This document shows, in pieces, positions 55,064 through 64,000 of a stretch of 64,000 nt of DNA. Below the pieces are notes generated by a model. It did not search any database and was not told where the DNA came from. It saw only the letters and a program-made list of their open reading frames with translations. This DNA comes from Pollenia angustigena (lineage: Eukaryota > Arthropoda > Insecta > Diptera > Polleniidae): NCBI GenBank assembly GCA_930367215.1, contig OV884057.1:111067284-111131283 (forward strand), given 5' to 3'. The translations under genes were made by a program, and so were the position numbers. How positions within the stretch are numbered: position 1 is the stretch's first letter; each line of letters begins with the position of its first letter.

Positions 55064-55692
55064 TTTAACTGTTAATTATGATAAATATTGGAAGATACAT
55101 ATTCACTTTTAAATATTGTGTCAACATTCCCTATCTATAAATAATATTTTGAAAATTGCTGTTCTTTCCTTTTCATATTATGATAAAGTTACGCTGAATA
55201 TTATATTGCTGCTATGATAAGTACGTTTATCTTTGGAGTAATTTTTAATTCAAATATTTTGATATTTACAAAAAAAAAAGAATTTTGCAAAGATAAACCG
55301 GTAAATAAAATGAATATAAAAATATTATCACAAAATGAATAGACAATTAAATGTTTTCTCCTTTCAACAATTCTTATATCGTCTTACACTCCCCAAAAAG
55401 ATTATCTGCTAATAATGCTTATTTACCATAAAGAATAAGTAACTTCGTAATACCTACAAGTATTGCCTTCGAGAAAAGTTACTCCTAATGAATTTTTTCC
55501 CCGCAATGCAATGCCGCAAAAATTTTTGTTTAATGCGTTTCGTAAAAGAATTGAAATTTGTTTAAATCCATTAAAATCATGTGGGTGAAGGTAGCTCCGT
55601 TAATTAGCTAAGTAACGAGTGTAGCAGCAAGTTGTGTGAACATAATTCTCACTCAAAGGCTGTAGCACCCCGTCCACGGCAAACATGAAATA
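55064..55692. other. AT-rich spacer
   Basis: No recognised element or frame. Confidence 0.45.
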
Positions 55693-55700
55693 CTTAGCAT

Positions 55701-56793
55701 CAGGGTTGATAAAGTTGGTACAATTGTACTTTTTTGGTACAATTTAAAACTAAAAAGTACGCTGGTACTCCCGTCGCTCATTTGGTACTATTTCCAAATT
55801 TTTCAAACCTACATATTTAATATTGATATAAAAAGGCAACTCGTATTTACTTTCCAATGAATTTATTGTAAAATGTAACAAAACAGCTATGATATTTTGC
55901 ATTTAATCTTTTGCAAGAACATTTGCACCAAACACAGAACTTCGCTACTGTGAATAGATTTTTGCACCTATTTATTGAACGATTGCTTATGCTACATTCT
56001 AAATTTAGTATCAGCGACAGCATATAAGCGTGCATTTCCGATGATATTGACAAGTTTTTAAAAGATATAGGAAACCACTTCTGCAAAAGTTCTACATAGT
56101 ACAAGAGACGAATTCCACTCAATAATATTTTCAAATATTCTTCAACAAGATGGTTGTCATGTCAAGAAGTAATCAACAGAATTTTGGAACAGTGGGAGCC
56201 CCCTCCATTATTATTTTACTACGAATTATTTTGAAGGAGCTTTTACAAGAGCTAAATTAAATTTCTACTCTTTTTCTTGCTCGTATGCACATATTTTTAG
56301 AACGCTTAAAAAATTTTATTTTCGTTTAAAATTAGAGATTGCATTTTGAGAAATATTCGTCAATTTTCCACAAAAAGGCGATAAATTCTAAAAAGTGTAG
56401 GAAAACGCTCTCTGGCGGCAATCAAAAATAAAAATTAATGGATTTCCCAACTCTTAAAACCGCATGATACAGGTCTGGAAAACTAACTATTTTGAAAAAT
56501 ACAGGGCTCGAAATTAATTTTTGAACTATGGTTTCTTTGGCAAAGTTTCTTGGTATGAATTATAGAACAAGAATCGCGATATGCTTTTGACGTGAAGAAG
56601 TTTTACCCATCCTATTATTATGTATAACTAATGTATAAATGAATTTTAAGTACCTTTTGTTTTTGTTGTATGAAATATTTGTTTTTAAAAATAAAATAAT
56701 ATAATAAAAAGAGATTTAGTACTATTGGGACCGAAAAAGTACGATTTTAAAAGTTCGTTGGTACGGTATTGGTTTTCTCATTTATCATCCCTG
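55701..56793. mobile_element. Non-autonomous hAT-like element, copy B
   Basis: 1093 bp, ends CAGGGTTGATAAAGTTGG and TTTATCATCCCTG, flanked by the perfect 8-bp TSD CTTAGCAT (55693-55700, 56794-56801). Collinear with copy A at 1428-2765; it lacks the MITE and contains the intact ACCTACATATTTA target. No transposase frame. Confidence 0.92.
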
Positions 56794-56801
56794 CTTAGCA
56801 T

Positions 56802-58074
56802 TAACATGATGCTAGTGTTTAGTATATACTGACTAGTTAGAGATTTTCTACTGTTTTAACACTTAAAATTTTGTGGTAAAAAAAATCGATTTTTTGCAAT
56901 CGAATTTACGTATGCGATTTTATACTGAAATCGATTATTGTGCTTTTAAAATCGATTTTTTTATTTTTTATCAAAATTTTGTAAATTTTAATCTTAATTA
57001 AATCGATATTGAAAATTGTTCCCAAGTTTAAAGTAAAAACCGTTGTAGTTTAACGTATTTACCTATTAGTACCCTTGGTATACTTCCAACTGTAATATAG
57101 GTCCTCTTGTTGTTCAGAAATTGAAGTCATCAATGAACATTGAACAAAACAGTCCTAAACTTATCGCACCAAACCAAACACTGAAAGTGAGCTTTGTAAA
57201 AATTAACATATTATAGAAACACAACAGGTGAATTAAACCATGGCATTCCTGTGGAAATACGCTAATATTCAAACAGACCAGTGTGTGAGCGATATTAAAA
57301 TCTAGTTATCAGCAGAGACAAAAAGTATGTAATTTATCCTAACAAATACAAAATTATAAGGAAATAAATCTTCATCTTTCCCACATCAATGACATGCAAA
57401 CGTTTGTTTTCTAAAACTAACTTAATAGTAACTTAGCAAAGAAACAGTCATACACTAACAGAAATCAATTCCGATCGAAAGTGATTTCGTTTAATGAGAA
57501 GCAAGATATGAAATCACTTCCACTCTCTATCGGAATTGATTTCTGTGACAGTCCTGACTCCCTACACAAGAACACAATTTTAATATGCGAAATATTGCAC
57601 TTGTTCCTGTAAACGTTATCTAAAAATTAACACATTTTCACTTATTGCAGGAAAATTACAAACAGTAGTCATATCTATTCACTGTAAAAATCTTAACTCA
57701 ATTTCTTTAGTATTTTGCAAAAACAAAAAAAAAAAAAATACAGGTGTATCCCCCTTTGTGATATAAGGTTACAAATTTATCTTAAACGATTTTGAAATCG
57801 ATTTTAATATCGATTTTGAGGCTCGATTAATCGATTTCAAAAACCGAAATAAAAAAAGTCGATCGAAAAATCGAAAATCGATTTTTTAATCCATTTACCA
57901 TTCCCTACTGCAAACGTAATTTCTCATATGTGAGAATGTTTTATTGTATGTTTTCTTTAATATATATCCTTCTTAAAACTGGTGATATTTGATAAAAATG
58001 ATTCCAAAAAAATTTTCTTACATGGCCTGTAATCTAATAGTGTTTTCACACTTAAGGTTTTAATACAAATTTTG
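56802..58074. repeat. Region rich in AAATCGATTTT; small hairpin at 57458-57546
   Basis: AATCGATTTT words cluster at 56880-57010 and 57785-57895. The outer edges GGTAAAAAAAATCGATTTT and AAATCGATTTTTTAATCC followed by CCATTCCC suggest one inverted-repeat element of about 1 kb. Inside, ACAGAAATCAATTCCGAT is complemented 50 bp later, an 89-bp hairpin. Class and TSD unresolved. Confidence 0.5.
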
Positions 58075-58459
58075 GTTTTAACCAGGGTTTAAAAGCACCC
58101 ATCAGCTGGCTGCTTTTTATTTTTGCTTTTGCCACTGCTATTGAAATTTTGAATTTTTTTTCCAATAGCTAATGTTTTGTTTTTCGTTTGTGCAAAAAAG
58201 CAAATCTCCTATTTAGAATATTTTTATTTTCTGACAATTGCTTTTTTACTAGCCGGTGACAAAAATGGACAACCACATAAAAAGCAAAAGCTAAAAAAAA
58301 TTATTTCGTCTTTTGCTTTTTTACTTTTTCCTGAAAGAAGAGCTAGTTAAAAAAGACAAACCAAAAAAAATCTAAAATTCAAAGAACAAAAATTCTTCTC
58401 TGGCTGGTAATAACAAAAAGCCGATTCAATAAAATGAAAAGCAGCTGAAGTGTGCATGG

Positions 58460-59325
58460 TGGAATAAACAGGTGGCAGCACTACGCCAGATGACGATTTT
58501 TTGCTCTTGCATTGTTTGTCTAGGTTTATGTCAAAGTTTTGTTTATGTTTACAAAAAGTCCACGATTTGTGCTGTGATTATTGTACAGTAAAATCCCGAT
58601 AATTCGTAATCGCAAGGGACCGGCCATTTCTTACGAATTATAGGGGGTTTCGATTTAGCGGGGTTTCGATTTAACGGGGTTAAAATAAAATAAATACGAA
58701 TAAACGGGGGTTTTCAATTTGTTTACCAAAACGATCAAAAAAAAAAAACATAAAAAACAATTGTTAAAAAATAAATATAAAAATTATTCATGTAACAAAC
58801 TGATCTTAAGAAAATATACACACACACAACCGAAAGCAAAAACCCACGCAAATAAAATAGCGGTAAACAAAAAATCATTCTTTCCATGTTTCTGTTGTTT
58901 TTATTACGAATTATAAGTGGTAGTTAGCAAACAATTACGATTTATAAGAGGTAAAGAAGATTTTATTTGAAAAAAAAATTACGAATTAGCGAGGGGGCTG
59001 AAATGTATGGAAATTTTACGAATTAACGAGATTTTTTCAAGGGACCGGCAGTTTATTACGAATTATCGGGAATTACGATATATCGGGGTACGATTTATCG
59101 GGATTTGACTGTATTTTATAAAAGTTTTTGATAATTTTAAATTAAAATAAATAAGATACTGACCATAATTAAATAAACATTGGCTAAAAATGTTTTTATT
59201 TCATCCCGTTTAGCGGCACGCTTTGATTTTTGTTTAAACTATTTTTTGACGTAAACGGAAATATAATTTCCATTTTGGTTGTAATGTTGTATTTGTTGCC
59301 GTAACGATGCCACCTGCTTATTCCA
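58460..59325. mobile_element. Nested element, TGGAATAARCAGGTGGCA ends
   Basis: TGGAATAAACAGGTGGCA at the left is complemented by TGCCACCTGCTTATTCCA at the right; CATGG stands on both sides (with one extra C on the right). It contains the pogo-like MITE at 58586-59111. Confidence 0.75.
58586..59111. mobile_element. Pogo/Tigger-like MITE (2)
   Basis: 526 bp flanked by TA, ends CAGTAAAATCCCGATAATTC and ATCGGGATTTGACTG. Subterminal blocks AAGGGACCGGC and TTACGAATTA recur in both halves. Style as at 26777 but a different sequence. Confidence 0.85.
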
Positions 59326-59811
59326 CCATGGAAGTGTGTGCTAAAAGCAGTCTGAGCAGAGCTATTAGCTCTGCAAAAAGGCAGATTACAACGAAAAAAT
59401 ACTGATCAGTGTACAAGCAACATGGTTTTTTTCATGGTGGTGAGGAAAAATAAATTTTTGCCTTTCTTCAGTAATGTTGTAGTAATGTTGTTGTTGCTCG
59501 ACAGTTTGCATGACTATAGCACGAAATGTGTGTGTGTGTACTTTGGTTTTTTTAAATATTTTTAGTAAAGGCAACCAGTCAAAGTGTCTGTTGGATTTTT
59601 TATTGTATCCCTGCAAATAATAGGACCAGTCCAAACATGCGTGTAAAGAGAAGTCCACAAGGGACCAGGACTAGTCCAAAACTAACCCAAACGTATGGAA
59701 AAAACCTGGTCTATTTAACATTACGATGTCCTAGGAGAGGACCATATAACCCACCTTTGGACCACTAAGGAGTAGTTTTAAAACTACTCCATGGTATACT
59801 CAAGAGGATTA

Positions 59812-61391
59812 AGGCTCAGTTAGGCGAACGTTGCTGTACCCGTAATGTACCGCACCGTACTGTAAGCACGTTGGTGCACTTATAGAACGCTTAAAAACGT
59901 GCACACAGAAAAAAATACCAATGTTAAAATAACATGGCGAAATGTTGATTGGGAATCATGGTAAATTTCTGCAAAAGTATGCCCTTTATTTAAATTTATC
60001 ATTATTTCATATTAATTTTAAATGAAAAATTTTAAAATAATCTTAAATCACGTTTATTTAATATTATTCACTGTTAAAATAACGTTGTTCAATATTTAAT
60101 CCATAAAAACCTGTTTTATATTAAAATCAAAAGTTTATCTTGTTAAATTAACATGCATACACACTTAAGTATGTACATCTTTTTATTTTCATGTTTAAAA
60201 TATGTTATAAAAAGAAGACAATTCCCGTATTCTTTTAATTAAAATTATTTAGTTAAATAGTACATCAAGTTTTCAAAGTAGAATGATGACGAACACGATA
60301 TCGGGCCATTCTGCTGATGCTTCTGTTAACAAAGGAGATACAAAATAAGTGAAACATGTGTTACAGGGGTAAGTGTTTTAAATTATTCTTAAATAAATGC
60401 ATATGTTGTCTCTGAAGCTTCTTCACACTGTTAAAACACACTCAAACCAATTTGATTCTACATGAAATTCACGTTGTTTCAACTTGAAATAACTTTCATT
60501 CAACGTGATTCGGATTGTTATTTCAATATTAATTACATTTTGCTCTAACTTTACTGCGATGTTAAATTAACATGAATTATAGTTATTTTGAAAGAAAAAA
60601 ATGTTGTTCGCAAGTTATTGTAAAATCATGTTAAATTAACATGAAACAACAATGAAGCAAAATCACTACTGAAAAATGTAAAATCAACCTTGTTTTGAAC
60701 GAATTTACATTGATTTTTTTCTGTGTGTGTCATATGTTTTCTAATACATAAACAAAAAGCAATAGTATACATAAAACAAAACACACAGTGATGGGAATCA
60801 AAAATGCTCAAATGGTGACCGTTGTGCAGAAAAGGTACCACTTGATTTAAATGGTATTAAAACAGTATTTTGGGTATGTAAAAAATTTTAATAATTTAAT
60901 ATTTTTATTATAGATTTACAATAAATAAATTTGTATTTTAGCATGTATAAATTTTTAGCATACATATATTGTAAATGTGCATACACCAAACAAGGTTTTA
61001 ATACCATTTAAAGTCTTTAATATGTTTCACATTTCTATTGTATGTGTATATGCATTTGTTTACTTTAAACATCTAAGCATATGTATATTTGTATATTTGG
61101 AAATATGTTGTATTGTAAGTTGTTTTGTCGCAATTTCATAGATATACTAAAAAAAGTACCAAAAAAAAGAGCAAAATTACCCGCATTCAATGTAACATAC
61201 AAGCCGCCCATCACTGTCTTACAAATGTCACGTAACAACGGCATGAAATTCTATTTTATACAGATTGGTACGTTGCAACTACGGTACATTGCATTTCGGT
61301 AAGCTTTTGTATTGGTTTTCATATAACAAAAAGCGAACAGCTGATTGATACAGTACAGATACGGTACAGCAACGTTCGCCTAACTGAGCCT
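59812..61391. mobile_element. PIF/Harbinger-like element, full copy
   Basis: AGGCTCAGTTAGGCGAACGT and ACGTTCGCCTAACTGAGCCT are perfect terminal repeats, flanked by TTA (59809-59811, 61392-61394). CTGTACC-type subterminal words continue the symmetry. The copy at 227-810 shows the sequence without the insert at 59902-60728. Confidence 0.92.
59902..60728. mobile_element. Innermost nested element, CACACAGAAAAAAAT ends
   Basis: The ends CACACAGAAAAAAAT and ATTTTTTTCTGTGTG are complementary. The empty site AACGTGTCATATG is present at 311-323 in the truncated sister copy. The interior is rich in short palindromes such as ATGTTAAATTAACATG and TGTTAAAATAACA. The TSD is 2-3 bp and ambiguous because of GT repeats. 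Confidence 0.85.
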
Positions 61392-62248
61392 TTAGTTTTG
61401 AAGTCGTTTAAAAACGAAAGCATGTCGTTAAAAAACGAAGACATGTCGTCTCACTACAAACACTTTTTAACAATGACATGGTCCATGCTTGCATTACATC
61501 GGACCAGTCCATGGAGTGTTCCATTTTATAAAAATGTATCAGGTGGTCCAATTTTATTTGCAGGGATAGAAAACAAAAACAAATTCTTGTTGTATTTGTT
61601 TTGCATGAAAAATATCACTTGTCGTCGTCGATCATGTGCCTTTTAGCAACCTTTGCGCTGCTTTTATCTCCTATTTTTCGGCTATTAGCATGCAGTGGTT
61701 TTCGATTTGGCGGCTGTTTGACAGAATCTTTTTGTTTCATTCTCTTTCCTACATATTTTTTCCTACAACACAAAAGTTATTGCCGTTGCTTTTTGAATTC
61801 CATCAAATAAGAAATTTTTGCTATTGTTAAAAAAGCAATAGTTGGTAAAAGCCAGTGTACATTGAAAGGTTACTTTTCAAAAAAAGTGTGTTTATTTTGC
61901 TGCTGCTTTTGAAAAGTGTGGGCTTTTTTAGCAGTGGAATTTGTCGGCTTTTTATTTTTGATTTTTTTTTTTTAATAGGAAAAAGGTAAAATTTGGCTGC
62001 TTTTGCTAATATGGCGATAGCATTTTAAACCCTGGTTTTAACGATAAAACAAATCATTAAAACCTGGTTTTACTATACAAAATAAATTTTTTAAAACCAT
62101 TTTAAAACCTCTTTTGATTTGGTTTTAAGTAGATTTTATGAAATACAACCATGTTTTCGTTGTACTAAATTCAGTACTACCAAGTTATAAAGATTGAAAA
62201 CAGCTGATAATGTTTAATCCTAGCTAGCATTTTATATCACAATCCAAT

Positions 62249-62568
62249 CAAGGCCCATTGAATAGGTCTGCGCAAGAAGCCTGATGATCATTGTTTATGT
62301 TCTTTTTAGTTGTCAATAGTTGTTTACATTTTGCTTACGTGTGCATGTATATGTTTACGTTTATTGTTTTTTTTTTCCACACATACGTTTATGGTATGCC
62401 ACACATACACGTTTTTTCCTTTTGCTTTTTCCTTTTTGCTTTGTTTTTTCCTTTTGCTTTGTATATGTGGTAGTAAGTTTTTGACAACTAAAAAGAAATT
62501 TTACACAAACAAAATACATGTCGTTTTTTGTTTTTGTTCAAGTAAGCCGACCTGATAGATGGGCCTTG
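62249..62568. mobile_element. MITE, CAAGGCCCATTGAA family (2)
   Basis: 320 bp, ends CAAGGCCCATTGAATAGGTC and GACCTGATAGATGGGCCTTG, flanked by the perfect 8-bp TSD AATCCAAT (62241-62248, 62569-62576). It is longer than the copy at 16078 by an internal stretch with duplicated CCTTTTGCTTT words. Confidence 0.95.
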
Positions 62569-62657
62569 AATCCAATACTTTAGGAATCAGCTTCACATAA
62601 CCGCATATGAGCTAATTTTTCGATCATAAACGATACTCTTGTCGTAAGAAAATACTA

Positions 62658-62919
62658 GGCTGTTTTCCTAAACGTGTGTTCACAATGTATCAATACCGTG
62701 TTGATGCATTGTGTACTTAAATTTTCACCTACTTTGTATTGTATATGAATATGGTTTGCATCTACATTATTTTAACTGCTTTATTTGCTTTTCTCTGCGC
62801 AGTGACAACTACAAAGTTGCATTTCGGAACTAAATGCATTGTCAAAATTTTTATGGTTGCATTTAAGAACATGTTGCCATGTAATACTACAATGCAACAG
62901 GCGTTTAGGAAAACAGTCC
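62658..62919. mobile_element. TA-flanked MITE, GGMCTGTTTTCCTAAACG ends
   Basis: GGCTGTTTTCCTAAACG is complemented by CGTTTAGGAAAACAGTCC, flanked by TA (62656-62657, 62920-62921). A fragment lies at about 51710-51800. Confidence 0.8.
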
Positions 62920-63390
62920 TACACTAACGATGAATCACCTCAAAGAATCATTTTTGGTGCAATTTTCTGATTCTTTTTTGAGCAACTTAATGGTAGTTTT
63001 TCTAATCATTAGTTAGTATTTATCGTCTCATTTTTTAATCGTAAATTATATAGTTTTTTATATTTCAAATAATTTTTTAACTGTCATGTTTTGACTTTGT
63101 TTCCCCGATAAAAGCAGCACGATTATGGCTTTTGATTATTTGAACCAACTTTATTTTGAACAAAACAAAAGAAATTGGGTTCTCGTAAAGGAAGTAAAAA
63201 AACCATTCGCACTGACACTTATTTTCATTGATTGACAGTAATTGTTGGGCTTCTTTTTTAGTCAATCTTTTTATTTGTTTGGCAGACAAGAAAATTACTT
63301 TTTTTCTCTTTTAATTTGACGAGACGAATGGGCAAAAATACATAATATTTAAAAATGTTTAGAAATCATTACGAATCGACGGATCTAATC

Positions 63391-63704
63391 GTTACCTAAA
63401 ACGCAAAAGGCTCTACCTAACATTTTGAAAGAAGACAGGTGAAGCAAAAACTTTTTAAAATTATAAATTGCCTTTAACTGTTAATAATTTAGTTTTCTTA
63501 TAAAAAACCTACAAGTTTTGTTTTGACAATTGACAATGTTGCATATTATGCACACGATTAGTTTGGCTTTAAGCGTTTATCATTTAATGTTTTGTAGATT
63601 TTTTTGTTTCTCAAAATATTGCTGACATTTCTGTTGATGCAATATATCAGAACCAACAAAAAACACGATTTTTGGTTAGTAAGGGCCTTTGCGTTTTAGG
63701 TAAC
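63391..63704. mobile_element. MITE, GTTACCTAAAACGCAAA ends
   Basis: GTTACCTAAAACGCAAAAGG is complemented by CCTTTGCGTTTTAGGTAAC, 314 bp in all. Target duplication not identified. The final 296 bp of the window (63705-64000) show nothing recognisable. Confidence 0.75.
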
Positions 63705-64000
63705 AATATATAATTTCTTTTTTCAATCGCTTAGTTGAAAATTCATCAAATGGGATCTAAGAAGACCCATTTAGATAATAATTACAAAAAATTATCACAC
63801 AAATGCTAGCTGGGATGGCACTTAATAAAAATAAATTAAAATTTAAAAAAAAAAAACGTCAAAACGATGAAATATTCTAAAATACACTTTTAATATAAAA
63901 TTGTTTGATTTCCAAGCATTTTCCTGCATTAACTTCTTATTCAAATTAAATTATTTCTACGAGAAATGAATTTTATTTTGCGCAAAACTATTAGGCAAAC

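Larger units (their letters stand above)
59608..61566. mobile_element. Mariner-like non-autonomous element, TCCCTGCAAATAA ends
   Basis: TCCCTGCAAATAATAGGACC and GGTCCAATTTTATTTGCAGGGA, flanked by TA (59606-59607, 61567-61568). Interrupted by the element at 59812-61391. No transposase frame in the remaining about 380 bp. Confidence 0.8.
58083..62034. mobile_element. hAT-like element with four levels of nested insertions
   Basis: CAGGGTTTAAAAGC at the left and GCATTTTAAACCCTG at the right, flanked by the perfect 8-bp TSD GTTTTAAC (58075-58082, 62035-62042). The ends match, inverted, those of the element at 12637-25022. Own sequence: 58083-58459, 59326-59607 and 61567-62034. The rest is other elements, listed separately. 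No transposase left. Confidence 0.92.
9083..64000 (+). other. First coding intron of the myosin gene (at least 54.9 kb)
   Basis: The intron opens with GTAAGT at 9083-9088. None of the frames downstream contains myosin motor, IQ or TH1 tail sequence, and no acceptor followed by a recognisable motor exon was found. The stretch is filled with nested repeats on both strands, described separately. That it is one intron is inferred; an assembly join is the alternative. Confidence 0.6.

Noticed and set aside
1..64000. Search for CRISPR arrays, operons, rRNA and tRNA genes
   Set aside because: No regularly spaced identical short repeats, no bacterial gene organisation and no cloverleaf or rRNA core sequence were seen; the window is eukaryotic and repeat-rich.

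Overview
The window looks like a piece of a cyclorrhaphan fly genome, possibly calyptrate. It is very AT-rich, it carries tandem and nested DNA transposons throughout, and it holds one recognisable host exon. That exon (8991-9082) encodes the N-terminus of a class I myosin closely resembling Drosophila Myosin-ID (Myo31DF). It ends in a perfect GTAAGT splice donor. No further myosin exon is visible in the remaining 54.9 kb, so about 86% of the window is best read as the first coding intron of this gene. A TATA-less Inr+DPE promoter candidate lies at 7731-7768, just downstream of a three-level nest of small DNA transposons.

Upstream region (1-7703): an inverted-repeat element with a PIF/Harbinger-like piece in its loop; a non-autonomous hAT-like element interrupted by a CAAGG-type MITE; then a cluster in which two CAAGGTATA MITEs landed 6 bp apart and a 2.8-kb hAT-like element landed across the right end of one of them. 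Target-site duplications (TSDs) let the order of events be reconstructed.

Intron, part 1 (9083-34222): two fold-back elements carrying an 82-bp GC-rich tandem repeat; a hAT-like element stretched from about 4 kb to 12.4 kb (12637-25022, TSD ATTAATTG) by a PHD-finger LINE, which is itself split between ORF1 and ORF2 by a 4.7-kb fold-back; a 910-bp near-perfect palindrome (25338-26247); pogo-like, Harbinger-like and hAT-like MITEs; and another large fold-back (31450-34222).

Intron, part 2 (34395-41869): a complete, apparently recent Ty3/gypsy LTR retrotransposon. It has LTRs identical except for one 4-bp indel, a 6-bp TSD (TTTAAG), a tRNA-Ser-type primer site, gag, a -1 frameshift site with a hairpin, and an uninterrupted pol. 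No env is present.

Intron, part 3 (41876-64000): decayed repeats; a hAT-like element (47586-50706) that holds a deleted second LTR retrotransposon which itself holds a MITE; a third fold-back with the 82-bp repeat (51883-52689); a fold-back with a 9-bp TSD (54412-55002); a second copy of the 1428-2765 hAT-like family; and a 3.95-kb hAT-like element (58083-62034) nested up to four levels deep.

Nothing bacterial, no CRISPR array and no RNA gene was recognised. Most short reading frames are chance frames in AT-rich repeats. Transposon class assignments rest on terminal inverted repeats (TIRs) and TSDs read by eye, not on database matches.
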